From NCBI GenBank assembly GCA_902760415.1, contig CACWGK010000002.1, positions 18,005 through 82,004 of the forward strand: DNA of 64,000 nucleotides, in the 5' to 3' direction. Below are positions 47,494 to 55,560 of this stretch, in pieces. Source of the DNA: an uncultured Lachnospiraceae bacterium. GTDB lineage: Bacteria > Bacillota > Clostridia > Lachnospirales > Lachnospiraceae. The notes beneath the pieces were generated by a model. That model was given only the letters and a program-made list of their open reading frames with translations. It was not told the DNA's origin and ran no database searches. Within the stretch, counting starts at the first letter, position 1. Each line of letters begins with the position of its first letter. Both the position numbers and the translations under genes were made by a program.

Positions 47494-48320
47494 TACTCAG
47501 TCACCTCCAAATCCTTTAATGCTTGTTCAAACTCTTCATCATTTGGAGCCTTTCCATGCCATCCGCACTGGTTCTCCATAAAGGATACACCCTTACCTTT
47601 AACTGTCTTAGCGATGATAGCTGTTGGCTGACCCTTAGTTGCCTTTGCTTCATTAACGGCAGCTTCGATCTCATCGAAGTTATGACCATCAATGTTAATT
47701 ACATGGAAGCCAAATGCAGCGAACTTCTCATCTATTGGATAAGGTGAACATACCTGATCAATAGGACCGTCTATCTGAAGATTGTTGTTATCTACGAATA
47801 CTGTAAGATTGTCAAGCTTTCTAGATGCTGCGAACATAGCAGCTTCCCAAATCTGACCTTCCTGAATCTCACCGTCACCACATATTGCATATACTCTGTA
47901 ATCAGAGTTATCAAGCTTAGCGTTAAGTGCCATGCCGACTGCTGCAGATAGGCCTTGCCCCAGGGATCCGGATGACATATCAACGCCTGGAATATGCTTC
48001 ATATCCGGATGTCCCTGCAGGTAAGAACCCGTGTGACGGAGGGTTGTTAAATCAGAGGTTGGAAAATAACCTCTGTGAGAAAGAACTGAATATAGCGCAG
48101 GAGCAATGTGGCCCTTTGAGAGAACAAGTCTGTCTCTATCAGCCTTCTTAGGATTCTGCGGATCAATATTCATCTCCTCAAAATAAAGGTAGGTAAGAAT
48201 GTCTGCTGCAGAAAGTGATCCACCTGGATGACCAGACTTTGCACTATGAACAGCTGTAACGATACCCTTACGAACCTCATTTGCCTGTTTCTTAAGTTCT
48301 GCTTTTCTTTCCTGATTCAT
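47493..48320 (-). CDS. tkt: Transketolase, N-terminal (TPP-binding) subunit
   Basis: A 275-residue protein with the thiamine-diphosphate-binding GDGEIQEGQIWEAAMFA...NNLQIDG motif and SGHPGGSLSAADILTYLYF at the N-terminus. The split transketolase form is common in Clostridia. It is co-translated with the C-terminal subunit. A palindromic repeat lies in the gap upstream, after the transaldolase gene. Confidence 0.95.
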   Translation of the reverse strand: MNQERKAELKKQANEVRKGIVTAVHSAKSGHPGGSLSAADILTYLYFEEMNIDPQNPKKADRDRLVLSKGHIAPALYSVLSHRGYFPTSDLTTLRHTGSYLQGHPDMKHIPGVDMSSGSLGQGLSAAVGMALNAKLDNSDYRVYAICGDGEIQEGQIWEAAMFAASRKLDNLTVFVDNNNLQIDGPIDQVCSPYPIDEKFAAFGFHVINIDGHNFDEIEAAVNEAKATKGQPTAIIAKTVKGKGVSFMENQCGWHGKAPNDEEFEQALKDLEVTE

Positions 48321-48350
48321 TTTTCTTTATCCTTCTCGAAATATTGTGAA

Positions 48351-48379
48351 GAGTCACCAGCGCATAAGACCAGTGACTC
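48351..48379. repeat. GAGTCAC-type palindromic repeat
   Basis: A hairpin with GAGTCAC (48351-48357) and GTGACTC (48373-48379) arms, flanked on one side by Ts, lies between the transaldolase and transketolase genes. It has the arms of the elements at 21445 and 59427 but lacks the ACGTCCGACGT core. Confidence 0.75.
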
Positions 48380-48392
48380 ATTTGTCGTCTAA

Positions 48393-49046
48393 TTACTCAC
48401 CGAATACTTTCTTGTAATCTGCCTGGAACTTCTCAATACCCTGATCTGTAAGAGGATGCTTTGTCATCTGCTCAATTACAGCATATGGTACTGTAGCGAT
48501 ATCTGCACCTGCAAGTGCACACTCTGTTACGTGTACTGTATTTCTGATAGATGCAGCGATGATTTCTGTCTCAAGACCATAGTTATCAAAGATCTGAACG
48601 ATATCTTCAATAAGGTTGATACCTGGCATAGAGATATCATCAAGTCTTCCAAGGAATGGTGATACATATGTTGCACCTGCTCTAGCAGCCAGAAGAGCCT
48701 GGTTTGCTGAAAAGATAAGTGTAACATTTGTCTTGATACCTTCTGCAGAAAGAACCTTAACTGCCTTAAGACCTTCAACTGTCATAGGAATCTTTACGAC
48801 CATGTTTGGATGAATAGCTGCGATCTCACGACCTTCCTTAATCATTCCCTCAGCATCAACTGTAGTAGCCTTAACCTCGCCACTGATAGGTCCATCAACG
48901 ATTGATGTAATCTCCTTGATAACCTCATTAAAGTCTCTGCCTTCTTTGGCAATGAGTGATGGGTTTGTAGTAACGCCACAAATAACCCCCATGTCATTTG
49001 CCTTTCTAATGTCGTCTACATTTGCTGTGTCAATAAAAAACTTCAT
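48393..49046 (-). CDS. tal: Transaldolase (short TalC/fructose-6-phosphate aldolase-like form)
   Basis: A 217-residue class I aldolase-fold enzyme: [39 protein letters not shown] at the N-terminus, the Schiff-base Lys in MVVKIPMT near residue 84, and [15 protein letters not shown]. It moves C3 units in the non-oxidative pentose phosphate pathway. Fructose-6-phosphate aldolase has the same fold, but transaldolase fits the neighbouring transketolase genes. It is the first gene of the run tal-tktN-tktC-isomerase-xylB-galM and has a copy of the pentose-island motif upstream. Confidence 0.93.
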   Translation of the reverse strand: MKFFIDTANVDDIRKANDMGVICGVTTNPSLIAKEGRDFNEVIKEITSIVDGPISGEVKATTVDAEGMIKEGREIAAIHPNMVVKIPMTVEGLKAVKVLSAEGIKTNVTLIFSANQALLAARAGATYVSPFLGRLDDISMPGINLIEDIVQIFDNYGLETEIIAASIRNTVHVTECALAGADIATVPYAVIEQMTKHPLTDQGIEKFQADYKKVFGE

Positions 49047-49073
49047 TTTTTACCCTCCGCATAATAATTTTTT

Positions 49074-49137
49074 GTCCCTTGTGTTTTACACTGCCATAAG
49101 AACTTCACTAATGCAGTATCATAATAACACAAGGGAC
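49074..49137 (-). promoter_or_regulatory. Long inverted repeat in the transaldolase leader
   Basis: Perfect 12-bp arms (49074-49085 and 49126-49137, GTCCCTTGTGTT) enclose a second stem (49090-49094 with 49113-49117). On the minus strand no T-tract follows, so it is not a terminator for rightward genes. If transcribed it would form a large leader hairpin just before the GGAGGG ribosome site. A TATGAT box (49118-49123) lies inside it, so it may instead be a DNA operator. Confidence 0.7.
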
Positions 49138-49149
49138 TATCTTTAATCT

Positions 49150-49183
49150 TCTCAAATGTTGTCAAATTGTTTACAAAAGTTGC
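49150..49183 (-). promoter_or_regulatory. Pentose-island motif upstream of the transaldolase operon
   Basis: The 25-bp block 49159-49183 (core TTTGTAAACAA on the minus strand, ending TTTGACAA) lies 3 bases upstream of a -35-like TTGAGA (49150-49155). The same block and spacing occur at 61409 and 62566. Confidence 0.75.
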
Positions 49184-49198
49184 TACTTGGCCTTTTAA

Positions 49199-50257
49199 TT
49201 ACTTAGTAAGAAGCTTCTTTTTCTTTGATATAACCACCGACTGAATAACAAGGAAAATGCATAACATAGCAGCTATTGTGATACCCGTCCACCAAGCCTG
49301 ATCAAGTCCTGCTGATGATACGATATTTTGAATTGTAGATAGTGACAGAACACCAAAGAATGTTCCAATAATATTACCTACACCACCTGTCAGCATGGTA
49401 CCTCCAATAATAGATGATGCTATCGCATTCATTTCCATACCACTTGCGTGTGAAGCAGAACCAGAACCAACATGCATGAAATATACAAAACCAGCGATAC
49501 CTGCAAGTATGCCACAGATAAGATGTGATAAGAATCTGGTTCTTCTTACATTTATTCCTAGCATAAGTGCACTTTGAGCATTTCCACCTACCGCGTAGAG
49601 ACTTCTACCCAGCTTAGTCCATCTAAGGATTATGAAAAATGAAATAACCACAAGTATTGCTACTATTACGCCTATCTCTACGTAAGCATTTACGTAGTTT
49701 CCAAGCTTGTTGTATGATCCAAAACCTGGCACTATCACTCTCGTATCCTTCAGGTTAACAAATGCTTCATTTTCGACGTTAAATGGAGCTGTATGAACTA
49801 TAGTTGTCATACCTCTTGCAAAGAACATTCCCGCCAATGTAACAATGAAAGGCTGAATATCCAGATAAGCTACAAGGAATCCCTGCACTACTCCAAAGAC
49901 AACTCCGATTCCGATTGCTATTGCAATAGCTCCTATAATGCTTCCGCCATGGAAGTCAAGGTATACAGCGCAGCTCATACTTACGAGAGCAACCACTCCA
50001 CCGACAGAGATATCGATACCTCCACAGATCATTACTATGGACAGTCCGACTGAAGTGATGATAAGCGCTGCATTTGCATTTAAAATATTGAAGAAGGTTT
50101 GTGGTTTGAGGAAGCCTTGTCCCTGAAATACTATGGCTCCGAGATACATAAGGAAAAATACAACTATGGTTATTGTAAGCAGCAGATTAGTATCGCTGGT
50201 TCTTCCAAACCATTTGGTGAACTTAGATCCAAAGCCTGTCTTATTCTTCTCGTTCAT
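49199..50257 (-). CDS. Furanose-type ABC transporter permease (YjfF-like)
   Basis: A 352-residue permease of the CUT2 family (BPD_transp_2) with about ten helices. GLSIVMICGGIDISVGGVVALVSM is the family's signature, and ALMLGINVRRTRFLSHLICGILAGIAG the ATPase-docking loop. Two different permeases with one ATPase is the arrangement of the YtfQRT-YjfF galactofuranose system. It lies 1 base after the partner permease. In this island L-arabinofuranose is the likeliest cargo. Confidence 0.9.
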   Translation of the reverse strand: MNEKNKTGFGSKFTKWFGRTSDTNLLLTITIVVFFLMYLGAIVFQGQGFLKPQTFFNILNANAALIITSVGLSIVMICGGIDISVGGVVALVSMSCAVYLDFHGGSIIGAIAIAIGIGVVFGVVQGFLVAYLDIQPFIVTLAGMFFARGMTTIVHTAPFNVENEAFVNLKDTRVIVPGFGSYNKLGNYVNAYVEIGVIVAILVVISFFIILRWTKLGRSLYAVGGNAQSALMLGINVRRTRFLSHLICGILAGIAGFVYFMHVGSGSASHASGMEMNAIASSIIGGTMLTGGVGNIIGTFFGVLSLSTIQNIVSSAGLDQAWWTGITIAAMLCIFLVIQSVVISKKKKLLTK

Positions 50258-50258
50258 A

Positions 50259-51335
50259 TTAAGCCACCTCCTTTACAGCCTGCTTTACTGTTAATTTACC
50301 CCAGAGCTGAGACAGTTTCTTTCTCACTACCGGAGTACTTAGTACTACAAGAACGATAACTACCACTGCCTTATATGCAGAAAGCGCTTCTGAGTTAACA
50401 TTCATTTTATAAAGCGTTGTTGTAAGGAACTGAATTACATATGCTCCAAGAATAGATGCTGTCATATTGAACTTACCGCCGCTAAGTGCATTTCCGCCTA
50501 GAGCTACAGCAAGGATTGCGTCCATCTCAATATCCTTAGCAATAACTGAATAGTTGATTGTTGAGAGACGGCTGACCTTGATAAGTCCAGCTACAGCTAC
50601 ACAGAGACCAAGTATCACAAAAGTGAGGAACTTGATAAACTGTGGATTGATACCATTTAGTCTCGATGAACTTCCATTGATACCAACCGCCTGTGTATAT
50701 AGACCAAGGGTTGTAAACTTAAGTACCAGCATGATAACTATCACGCATATCATAGCTATGAAAAATGGAGTTGGAATCGGAATACCTGGAATATATCCTC
50801 CGAAATATCCAAATGATGGTTCACTAATAATTGGAAGTTCGTTGTTGTTAATCCAGGCTGCTATCGAGCGACCTGCGGTAAAAAGAATCAGCGTTGCAAC
50901 CATCGGCTGTATCTTGAAGTAAGCAACAAGGATTCCGTTAAATGCACCGAAGAGCATTGCAACTACGCAAGCTACAAGGAATGCAACAATGATAGGTGCC
51001 TGAAGAGTATCTGGTCTTGAATTATTTCCACAAAGAACTCTCAGTATTACACTACCAGCTATCGCTATAGTTGCACCAACGGATATATCCTGTCCGCCGG
51101 ATGCAGCTGTAACAAGAGTCATACCAATCGCAAGAATTGCAAGCTCTGAACCATAGTCCAGAATAGTTATAAGATAACCTGAAAGAACAGGATTTCCAGC
51201 ACTATTAGTTCCAAGAGTAATCTTGAAAAATGATGGATCAACTATCAGATTAAATATCGCAAGAGCGATGATTGCTGCTATAGGAATAAGCAACTGCTTA
51301 TTAAATGATATCTTTTTAGTCTTCGTACTAGCCAA
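50259..51335 (-). CDS. Furanose-type ABC transporter permease (YtfT-like)
   Basis: A 358-residue CUT2 permease with about ten helices; ILAIGMTLVTAASGGQDISVGATIAIAGSV and SRLNGINPQFIKFLTFVILGLCVAVAGLI are family motifs. I favour a TTG start at 51335, because GGAGG lies 8 bases before it. A GTG three codons upstream (51344) would sit directly on the ribosome site. The gene overlaps the end of the ATPase gene by 8 bases, so translation is coupled. Confidence 0.88.
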   Translation of the reverse strand: MASTKTKKISFNKQLLIPIAAIIALAIFNLIVDPSFFKITLGTNSAGNPVLSGYLITILDYGSELAILAIGMTLVTAASGGQDISVGATIAIAGSVILRVLCGNNSRPDTLQAPIIVAFLVACVVAMLFGAFNGILVAYFKIQPMVATLILFTAGRSIAAWINNNELPIISEPSFGYFGGYIPGIPIPTPFFIAMICVIVIMLVLKFTTLGLYTQAVGINGSSSRLNGINPQFIKFLTFVILGLCVAVAGLIKVSRLSTINYSVIAKDIEMDAILAVALGGNALSGGKFNMTASILGAYVIQFLTTTLYKMNVNSEALSAYKAVVVIVLVVLSTPVVRKKLSQLWGKLTVKQAVKEVA

Positions 51336-52887
51336 CGCTCTCACCTCCTTCTTCTGAACTTTCTGCTATCTCTTCTTGTTTTCCACCAGCTATAGTCTTC
51401 ATGATTCCACTTTGAGTTAGTTCATCACCACTTAACTCACCGACAACTTTTCTGTCACGCATTACTACAAGTCTTGAGCAGGTTCGTAGCATTTCATCTG
51501 TCTCTGAAGAAATAAATGTTATACTCATTCCTTCTGATGCAAGTTTTAATACTAGCTTCTGAATATCCACCTTGGTACCAACATCGATACCTCGAGTTGG
51601 CTCATCAAGGATAAGATATTCAGGATGCATGAGCAGCCATCTTGCTACTATAACCTTCTGCTGATTACCACCGGAGAGGGATTTGATTGGCGTATCTGCA
51701 GAAGCTGTTTTGATATCAAGAAGCTTTATATACTCATCTGCTAGCTTGTATGTTTCAGCCTTTGAAAAAGGCTTAAAGAAGCCACGTAAAACCTGTGCGG
51801 CAAGTATGATATTTTCTCTTACCGATAGATCACCGACTATTCCATCGACTTTTCTATCTTCAGGAAGATAAGCTATTCCTTGCTTCATAGCATCTAGAGG
51901 TTTAGATATCTTAACCTCTTTTCCATTCTTTTTAACCTTACCCTTTATTACTCTATCAGCACCAAAGATTGCTCTTACGCATTCGCTTCGACCGGATCCA
52001 AGAAGTCCTGTAAATCCATTTACTTCTCCCTTCCTTATGAAGAAATCAAATGGCTTTATACCAGCATCTGACTGAAGTCCTTTAGCTTCAAATACAGGTA
52101 CTTCATCTCCCTTATCTTCGTATACGACTGATTCTTCTTTGATGTCTGACAGATCATCAAGTTCTTTTCCAAGCATCTTTGAAACCAGTTCTACTCGTGG
52201 GAGATTTTCTATCTCGTACTCGCCAACCAGCTTTCCATCTCGAAGAACAGTTATCTTGTCACATACTTCATAAACCTGATCCAGGAAATGAGTAACAAAG
52301 ATTATTCCAACGCCTTTAGACTTAAGATCATTCATAAGTCCAAAGAGCTTACGTACTTCACTGTCATCCAGAGACGAAGTCGGCTCATCTAAGATAAGAA
52401 CTTTACAATCCATATCCACCGCTCTTGCTATAGCAACCATCTGCTGAACAGCCAGTGAACATGTTGCCAGCTGCTGAGTAGCCTTAGCTGGAATATCTAG
52501 CGACTTCAGTATCTTATCGGCATCTTCATTCATCTTCTTCCAGTTAGTGATGCTGCCCTTCGTTCTTCCGATAAACATATTTTCTGCCACAGTCAGATTC
52601 GGACAAAGTGTAATCTCCTGATACACTGTGCTTATGCCAAGGTTCTGAGCATCCTGTGGCGAATGTATATGAGCTTCGCCTTCATTTCCTTTAAGGTATA
52701 TAGTTCCTTCTTCTTTTTCGTATACTCCTGTGATGACCTTGATCAGAGTAGATTTACCAGCTCCATTTTCACCCATCAATGCATGGATTTCGCCTTCACA
52801 CAGAGTAAAGTCTACATTTTGAAGGGCCTTAACACCTGGGAAGGTCTTATATATATTATGTAGTTCTAAAACCGCATTTTCCTTCAC
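51328..52887 (-). CDS. Furanose-type ABC transporter ATPase (YtfR/RbsA-like, two ATPase domains)
   Basis: A 519-residue fused double ATPase. The first half has Walker A GENGAGKST and a VQQMVAIARAV signature region; the second has a degenerate Walker A (GLLGSGRSE), signature LSGGNQQKVIVARWL and DEPTRGIDVG, as in RbsA/MglA/YtfR. The start is GTG at 52887 with GAGG 7 bases upstream. A terminator-like hairpin separates it from the upstream binding-protein gene, so ATPase levels should be lower than those of the binding protein. Confidence 0.95.
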   Translation of the reverse strand: MKENAVLELHNIYKTFPGVKALQNVDFTLCEGEIHALMGENGAGKSTLIKVITGVYEKEEGTIYLKGNEGEAHIHSPQDAQNLGISTVYQEITLCPNLTVAENMFIGRTKGSITNWKKMNEDADKILKSLDIPAKATQQLATCSLAVQQMVAIARAVDMDCKVLILDEPTSSLDDSEVRKLFGLMNDLKSKGVGIIFVTHFLDQVYEVCDKITVLRDGKLVGEYEIENLPRVELVSKMLGKELDDLSDIKEESVVYEDKGDEVPVFEAKGLQSDAGIKPFDFFIRKGEVNGFTGLLGSGRSECVRAIFGADRVIKGKVKKNGKEVKISKPLDAMKQGIAYLPEDRKVDGIVGDLSVRENIILAAQVLRGFFKPFSKAETYKLADEYIKLLDIKTASADTPIKSLSGGNQQKVIVARWLLMHPEYLILDEPTRGIDVGTKVDIQKLVLKLASEGMSITFISSETDEMLRTCSRLVVMRDRKVVGELSGDELTQSGIMKTIAGGKQEEIAESSEEGGESVG

Positions 52888-52946
52888 GACTTCACCTCAT
52901 TCTTAATTCATTTTCTATCTCTAGAAGGGATTATTCTCAAAGTAAA

Positions 52947-52973
52947 AGGGTGCAACATTAAATGCTGCACCCT
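52947..52973 (-). terminator. Hairpin between binding-protein and ATPase genes
   Basis: An 8-bp stem (arms 52947-52954 and 52966-52973) is followed on the minus strand by TTTTACTTT. It is a likely partial terminator allowing excess expression of the binding protein. Confidence 0.75.
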
Positions 52974-52990
52974 CCCAAAGTTTCCTAAGA

Positions 52991-54022
52991 TTAGATACCG
53001 TAGTTATCTACATCTTCCTGTGTAATAGTAGATGCATCGAAGCCTTTTTCTTCCATTATGATTGTCTTCTCTGAAAGTGTTTCGCCCTTCTCAAGCTTCT
53101 TTATTACATCATCAATGTAGCTAGCCTGGAATGGATTACACTGTCCATCATAATTCCAGTTTCCTGCCTTAAGCTCTTCAAGTGCCCACTTGTTGCAGTC
53201 AAATCCCATAACTACTACGTCTTTTCCAACACCGTGTGAGATGTTGGCCTTATCAAGTGCCTCAACTGCACCCTTTGCCATATCATCATTCTCAGCATAG
53301 ATTACATTGAAACTCTCACCTGAATCGATAACTGACTGTACGATCTGCTGTGCTTTCTCAGCATTCCACTCAGCTGTCTGCTGTGTAACTATCTTCCAGT
53401 TATTTTCCTTTGCAAGTGTATCAAGAGCTCCTGATCTACCCTGCTGAGCTGCAGAACCCATAACACCCTGAAGATGAATTATGTTGTATTCACTAAGGTT
53501 CTGATCCTTGAGCCAGTTTGCAGCTGTCTCGCCTTCTTTATCCATATCTGATACGATTGAAGCTGCATAGAGACTTTCATCCGCATCAATAGTACGGTCG
53601 AAAAGAATTACCTGTATTCCTGCATCCTGAGCATCCTTGAGAACGCTGTCCCAACCTGATGTATCAGCTGCAGAGAGGAGGAGGTAATCAACGCCGTCCT
53701 GGATAAACTTCTGAGCCGCTGTAATCTGCTCATCATTTTTTAAGCTGTATGAAAATGATGCATCATAACCATTTTCTGCACAGAACATTGCTTTAAGATC
53801 CTTGTCATTAGCTGTACGATATCCAGACTCATTTGGATCGTTGTTGATGATACCAACTTTAATTGTTCCACCGCTTGAGCCAGAATCAGCAGTTGCAGCA
53901 GTATCACCACTTCCTGAATTACCTGAATCTCCAGATCCACTTGCTCCGCCACAAGCTGCAAGGCCAAGTGCCATAGTTGTAGCCACAACAGTTGCTAAGA
54001 CTTTCTTACCGAATCTCTTCAT
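52991..54022 (-). CDS. Furanose-binding lipoprotein (YtfQ-like)
   Basis: A 343-residue periplasmic-binding-protein fold (type I). The signal peptide ends in a lipobox (LAACGG). The mature domain has YtfQ-type features: VGIINNDPNESGYRTA, DGVDYLLLSAADTSGWDSVLKDAQDAGIQVILFDRTID, VIYAENDDMAKGAVEAL. The start is the ATG at 54022 with GGAGGG 8 bases upstream. It is followed by the ATPase and two permeases, so it is the transport receptor. L-arabinofuranose or a related furanose is inferred from context. Confidence 0.92.
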   Translation of the reverse strand: MKRFGKKVLATVVATTMALGLAACGGASGSGDSGNSGSGDTAATADSGSSGGTIKVGIINNDPNESGYRTANDKDLKAMFCAENGYDASFSYSLKNDEQITAAQKFIQDGVDYLLLSAADTSGWDSVLKDAQDAGIQVILFDRTIDADESLYAASIVSDMDKEGETAANWLKDQNLSEYNIIHLQGVMGSAAQQGRSGALDTLAKENNWKIVTQQTAEWNAEKAQQIVQSVIDSGESFNVIYAENDDMAKGAVEALDKANISHGVGKDVVVMGFDCNKWALEELKAGNWNYDGQCNPFQASYIDDVIKKLEKGETLSEKTIIMEEKGFDASTITQEDVDNYGI

Positions 54023-54104
54023 TAGAAAAACCCTCCATTTCACTTTGTACTTTCCGGAATCCTCATTCCAGAAGTTTTCGTTTTCTTTGATGATACTACT
54101 ATAA

Positions 54105-54245
54105 CAAAGTATGGAAGGTTTTTATACAGAATAAAATATTTTATTTTTTCAAATATTTATTATAAGATTTTATCTGATTTTTAATATAAATGTTAGATAT
54201 ATATTATTTTTTAGATATTTTATTATTTTTACGTTTTTTTATTTT
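54105..54245. other. Extremely AT-rich intergenic segment
   Basis: About 140 bases between the two binding-protein genes consist almost wholly of A and T, with only scattered G or C. It contains many possible -10 boxes, but I cannot single out a promoter. No gene or clear hairpin is visible. Confidence 0.7.
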
Positions 54246-54256
54246 CAGTGAGATTT

Positions 54257-55342
54257 TTAATACTCACGTGAATCTAAGATTGACTGTGTAAGCGGCGTTA
54301 TATCATATTCTTCGCCATTTATCGTAACACTTTCTACAGTGTTATCTGCTGCAAATGCACTCTCTTTTACATATGTATATTTATTATATTCCGTGCCTCC
54401 TTTAACTGCTTTTACAAGTTTTTCAACCTCTTCTCCCTGAAGCGGATTACATTCAACATCAAGTGCGATTTTCCCTTCAAGAACCTTAGTAAGACCCGAG
54501 TGTGCCGCATCAAATGATATCACTAAAATGTCTCCATTTAATATATCTGTTCCTGCTGTCTTTCCTGCCTCTTCTATCGCTTCGATAGCGCCGATTGCTT
54601 CGTTATCATTTTCAGCATAGACAACATTTATATCAGGATGCTCTGCAAGGAGATTCGCCATAACCTCTTTACCTTTTGCCTGAGTATAATCGGCTGGCAC
54701 CTGCGCTATTAGGTTCCACCCATTCTTTGCACTGGCTTCTACGATTCCATTTGTTCTTCCAATCTGAGCAGTGGCACCTAGGGTTCCCTGAATATCTACC
54801 ACAACAAGTTCTTCTGGTTTTATCCCCTTCGCCTCCGTGTAACTCTTAAGCCATTCACAGGCCACCTTCGCTTCCTTAGAGAAGTCCGATCCTATCCAGG
54901 CAGTTACGAGCGAAGTGTCATTCACCTTAACCTGTCTATCTACGACAACTACTGGAATACTCGCATCTTTTGCCTCCTGAAGCACAGTATCCCAGCCCGT
55001 CTCCATAACAGGAGCAAGAACTATACAGTCAACCTCCTGCTGAGTAAAGTTTCTTATAGCGATAAACTGCTTATCCTGCTTCTGCTGAGCATCATCAAAC
55101 ATTAGTTCAAACCCATTCTCTCTTGTGAGACTGTTTTTTATGGACTCCGTATTAGCAACACGCCAATCAGACTCTGCTCCCAGCTGAGAAAAACCAACAG
55201 TAATCAGTTCATCCTTCTGCTGAGTAGAAGCTTCATCAGCCGACGACTCTCCACAACCAGAAAGCCCCATCAAACTAGACAAAATTAAAGCTCCCGAAAG
55301 TAAGCAGGTACATATTCTCTTTTTCAAATAACTTCTCTTCAT
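54257..55342 (-). CDS. Second YtfQ-like sugar-binding lipoprotein, likely a sensory receptor
   Basis: A 361-residue type I binding protein with lipobox LSGCGE and YtfQ hallmarks (VGFSQLGAESDWRVANTES; APVMETGWDTVLQEAKDASIPVVVVDRQV; IQGTLGATAQIGRTNG). It is closer in motif to E. coli YtfQ than the transport copy downstream. It follows the YesM-type kinase and YesN-type regulator genes in one run, with no transporter of its own. That layout matches three-component systems in which a lipoprotein hands sugar to a sensor kinase (XylFII-LytS in clostridia). A role in sensing furanose sugars is inferred. Confidence 0.88.
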   Translation of the reverse strand: MKRSYLKKRICTCLLSGALILSSLMGLSGCGESSADEASTQQKDELITVGFSQLGAESDWRVANTESIKNSLTRENGFELMFDDAQQKQDKQFIAIRNFTQQEVDCIVLAPVMETGWDTVLQEAKDASIPVVVVDRQVKVNDTSLVTAWIGSDFSKEAKVACEWLKSYTEAKGIKPEELVVVDIQGTLGATAQIGRTNGIVEASAKNGWNLIAQVPADYTQAKGKEVMANLLAEHPDINVVYAENDNEAIGAIEAIEEAGKTAGTDILNGDILVISFDAAHSGLTKVLEGKIALDVECNPLQGEEVEKLVKAVKGGTEYNKYTYVKESAFAADNTVESVTINGEEYDITPLTQSILDSREY

Positions 55343-55378
55343 ATCTTATATTTCTTTTCTAAAGGACCTTCGACCTTC

Positions 55379-55560
55379 TATCTTAACGCAGCCTGCCCTC
55401 ACAGGCACACTTGTGAGTCACTTTTACGTCGGACGTAGGGGGGACTCATATCTTAACGCAGCCTGCCCTCACAGGCACTCTTGTGCCTGTAAGGCACCGC
55501 TGCTTGATGGTCGCTCCGCTCCGCAAGACTACTTCGTAGTCTTGGTCTGGGGTGACTCAT
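55379..55560. repeat. Composite repeat region after the sensor kinase gene
   Basis: A 37-bp direct repeat with one mismatch occurs at 55379-55415 and 55449-55485 (period 70 bp). Each copy contains a GCCTG/CAGGC hairpin. Between them lies a GAGTCAC element with core ACGTCGGACGT. To the right are a perfect hairpin with TTC loop (55525-55543) and a GTGACTC arm that runs into the kinase stop codon at 55557. Confidence 0.85.

Noticed and set aside
49159-49183. CcpA cre site as explanation of the repeated TTTGTAAACAA motif
   Set aside because: Cre sites need a central CG dinucleotide in a WTGNAANCGNWNNCA-like palindrome, which is lacking in all copies, and the constant 3-bp spacing to the -35 suggests an activator.
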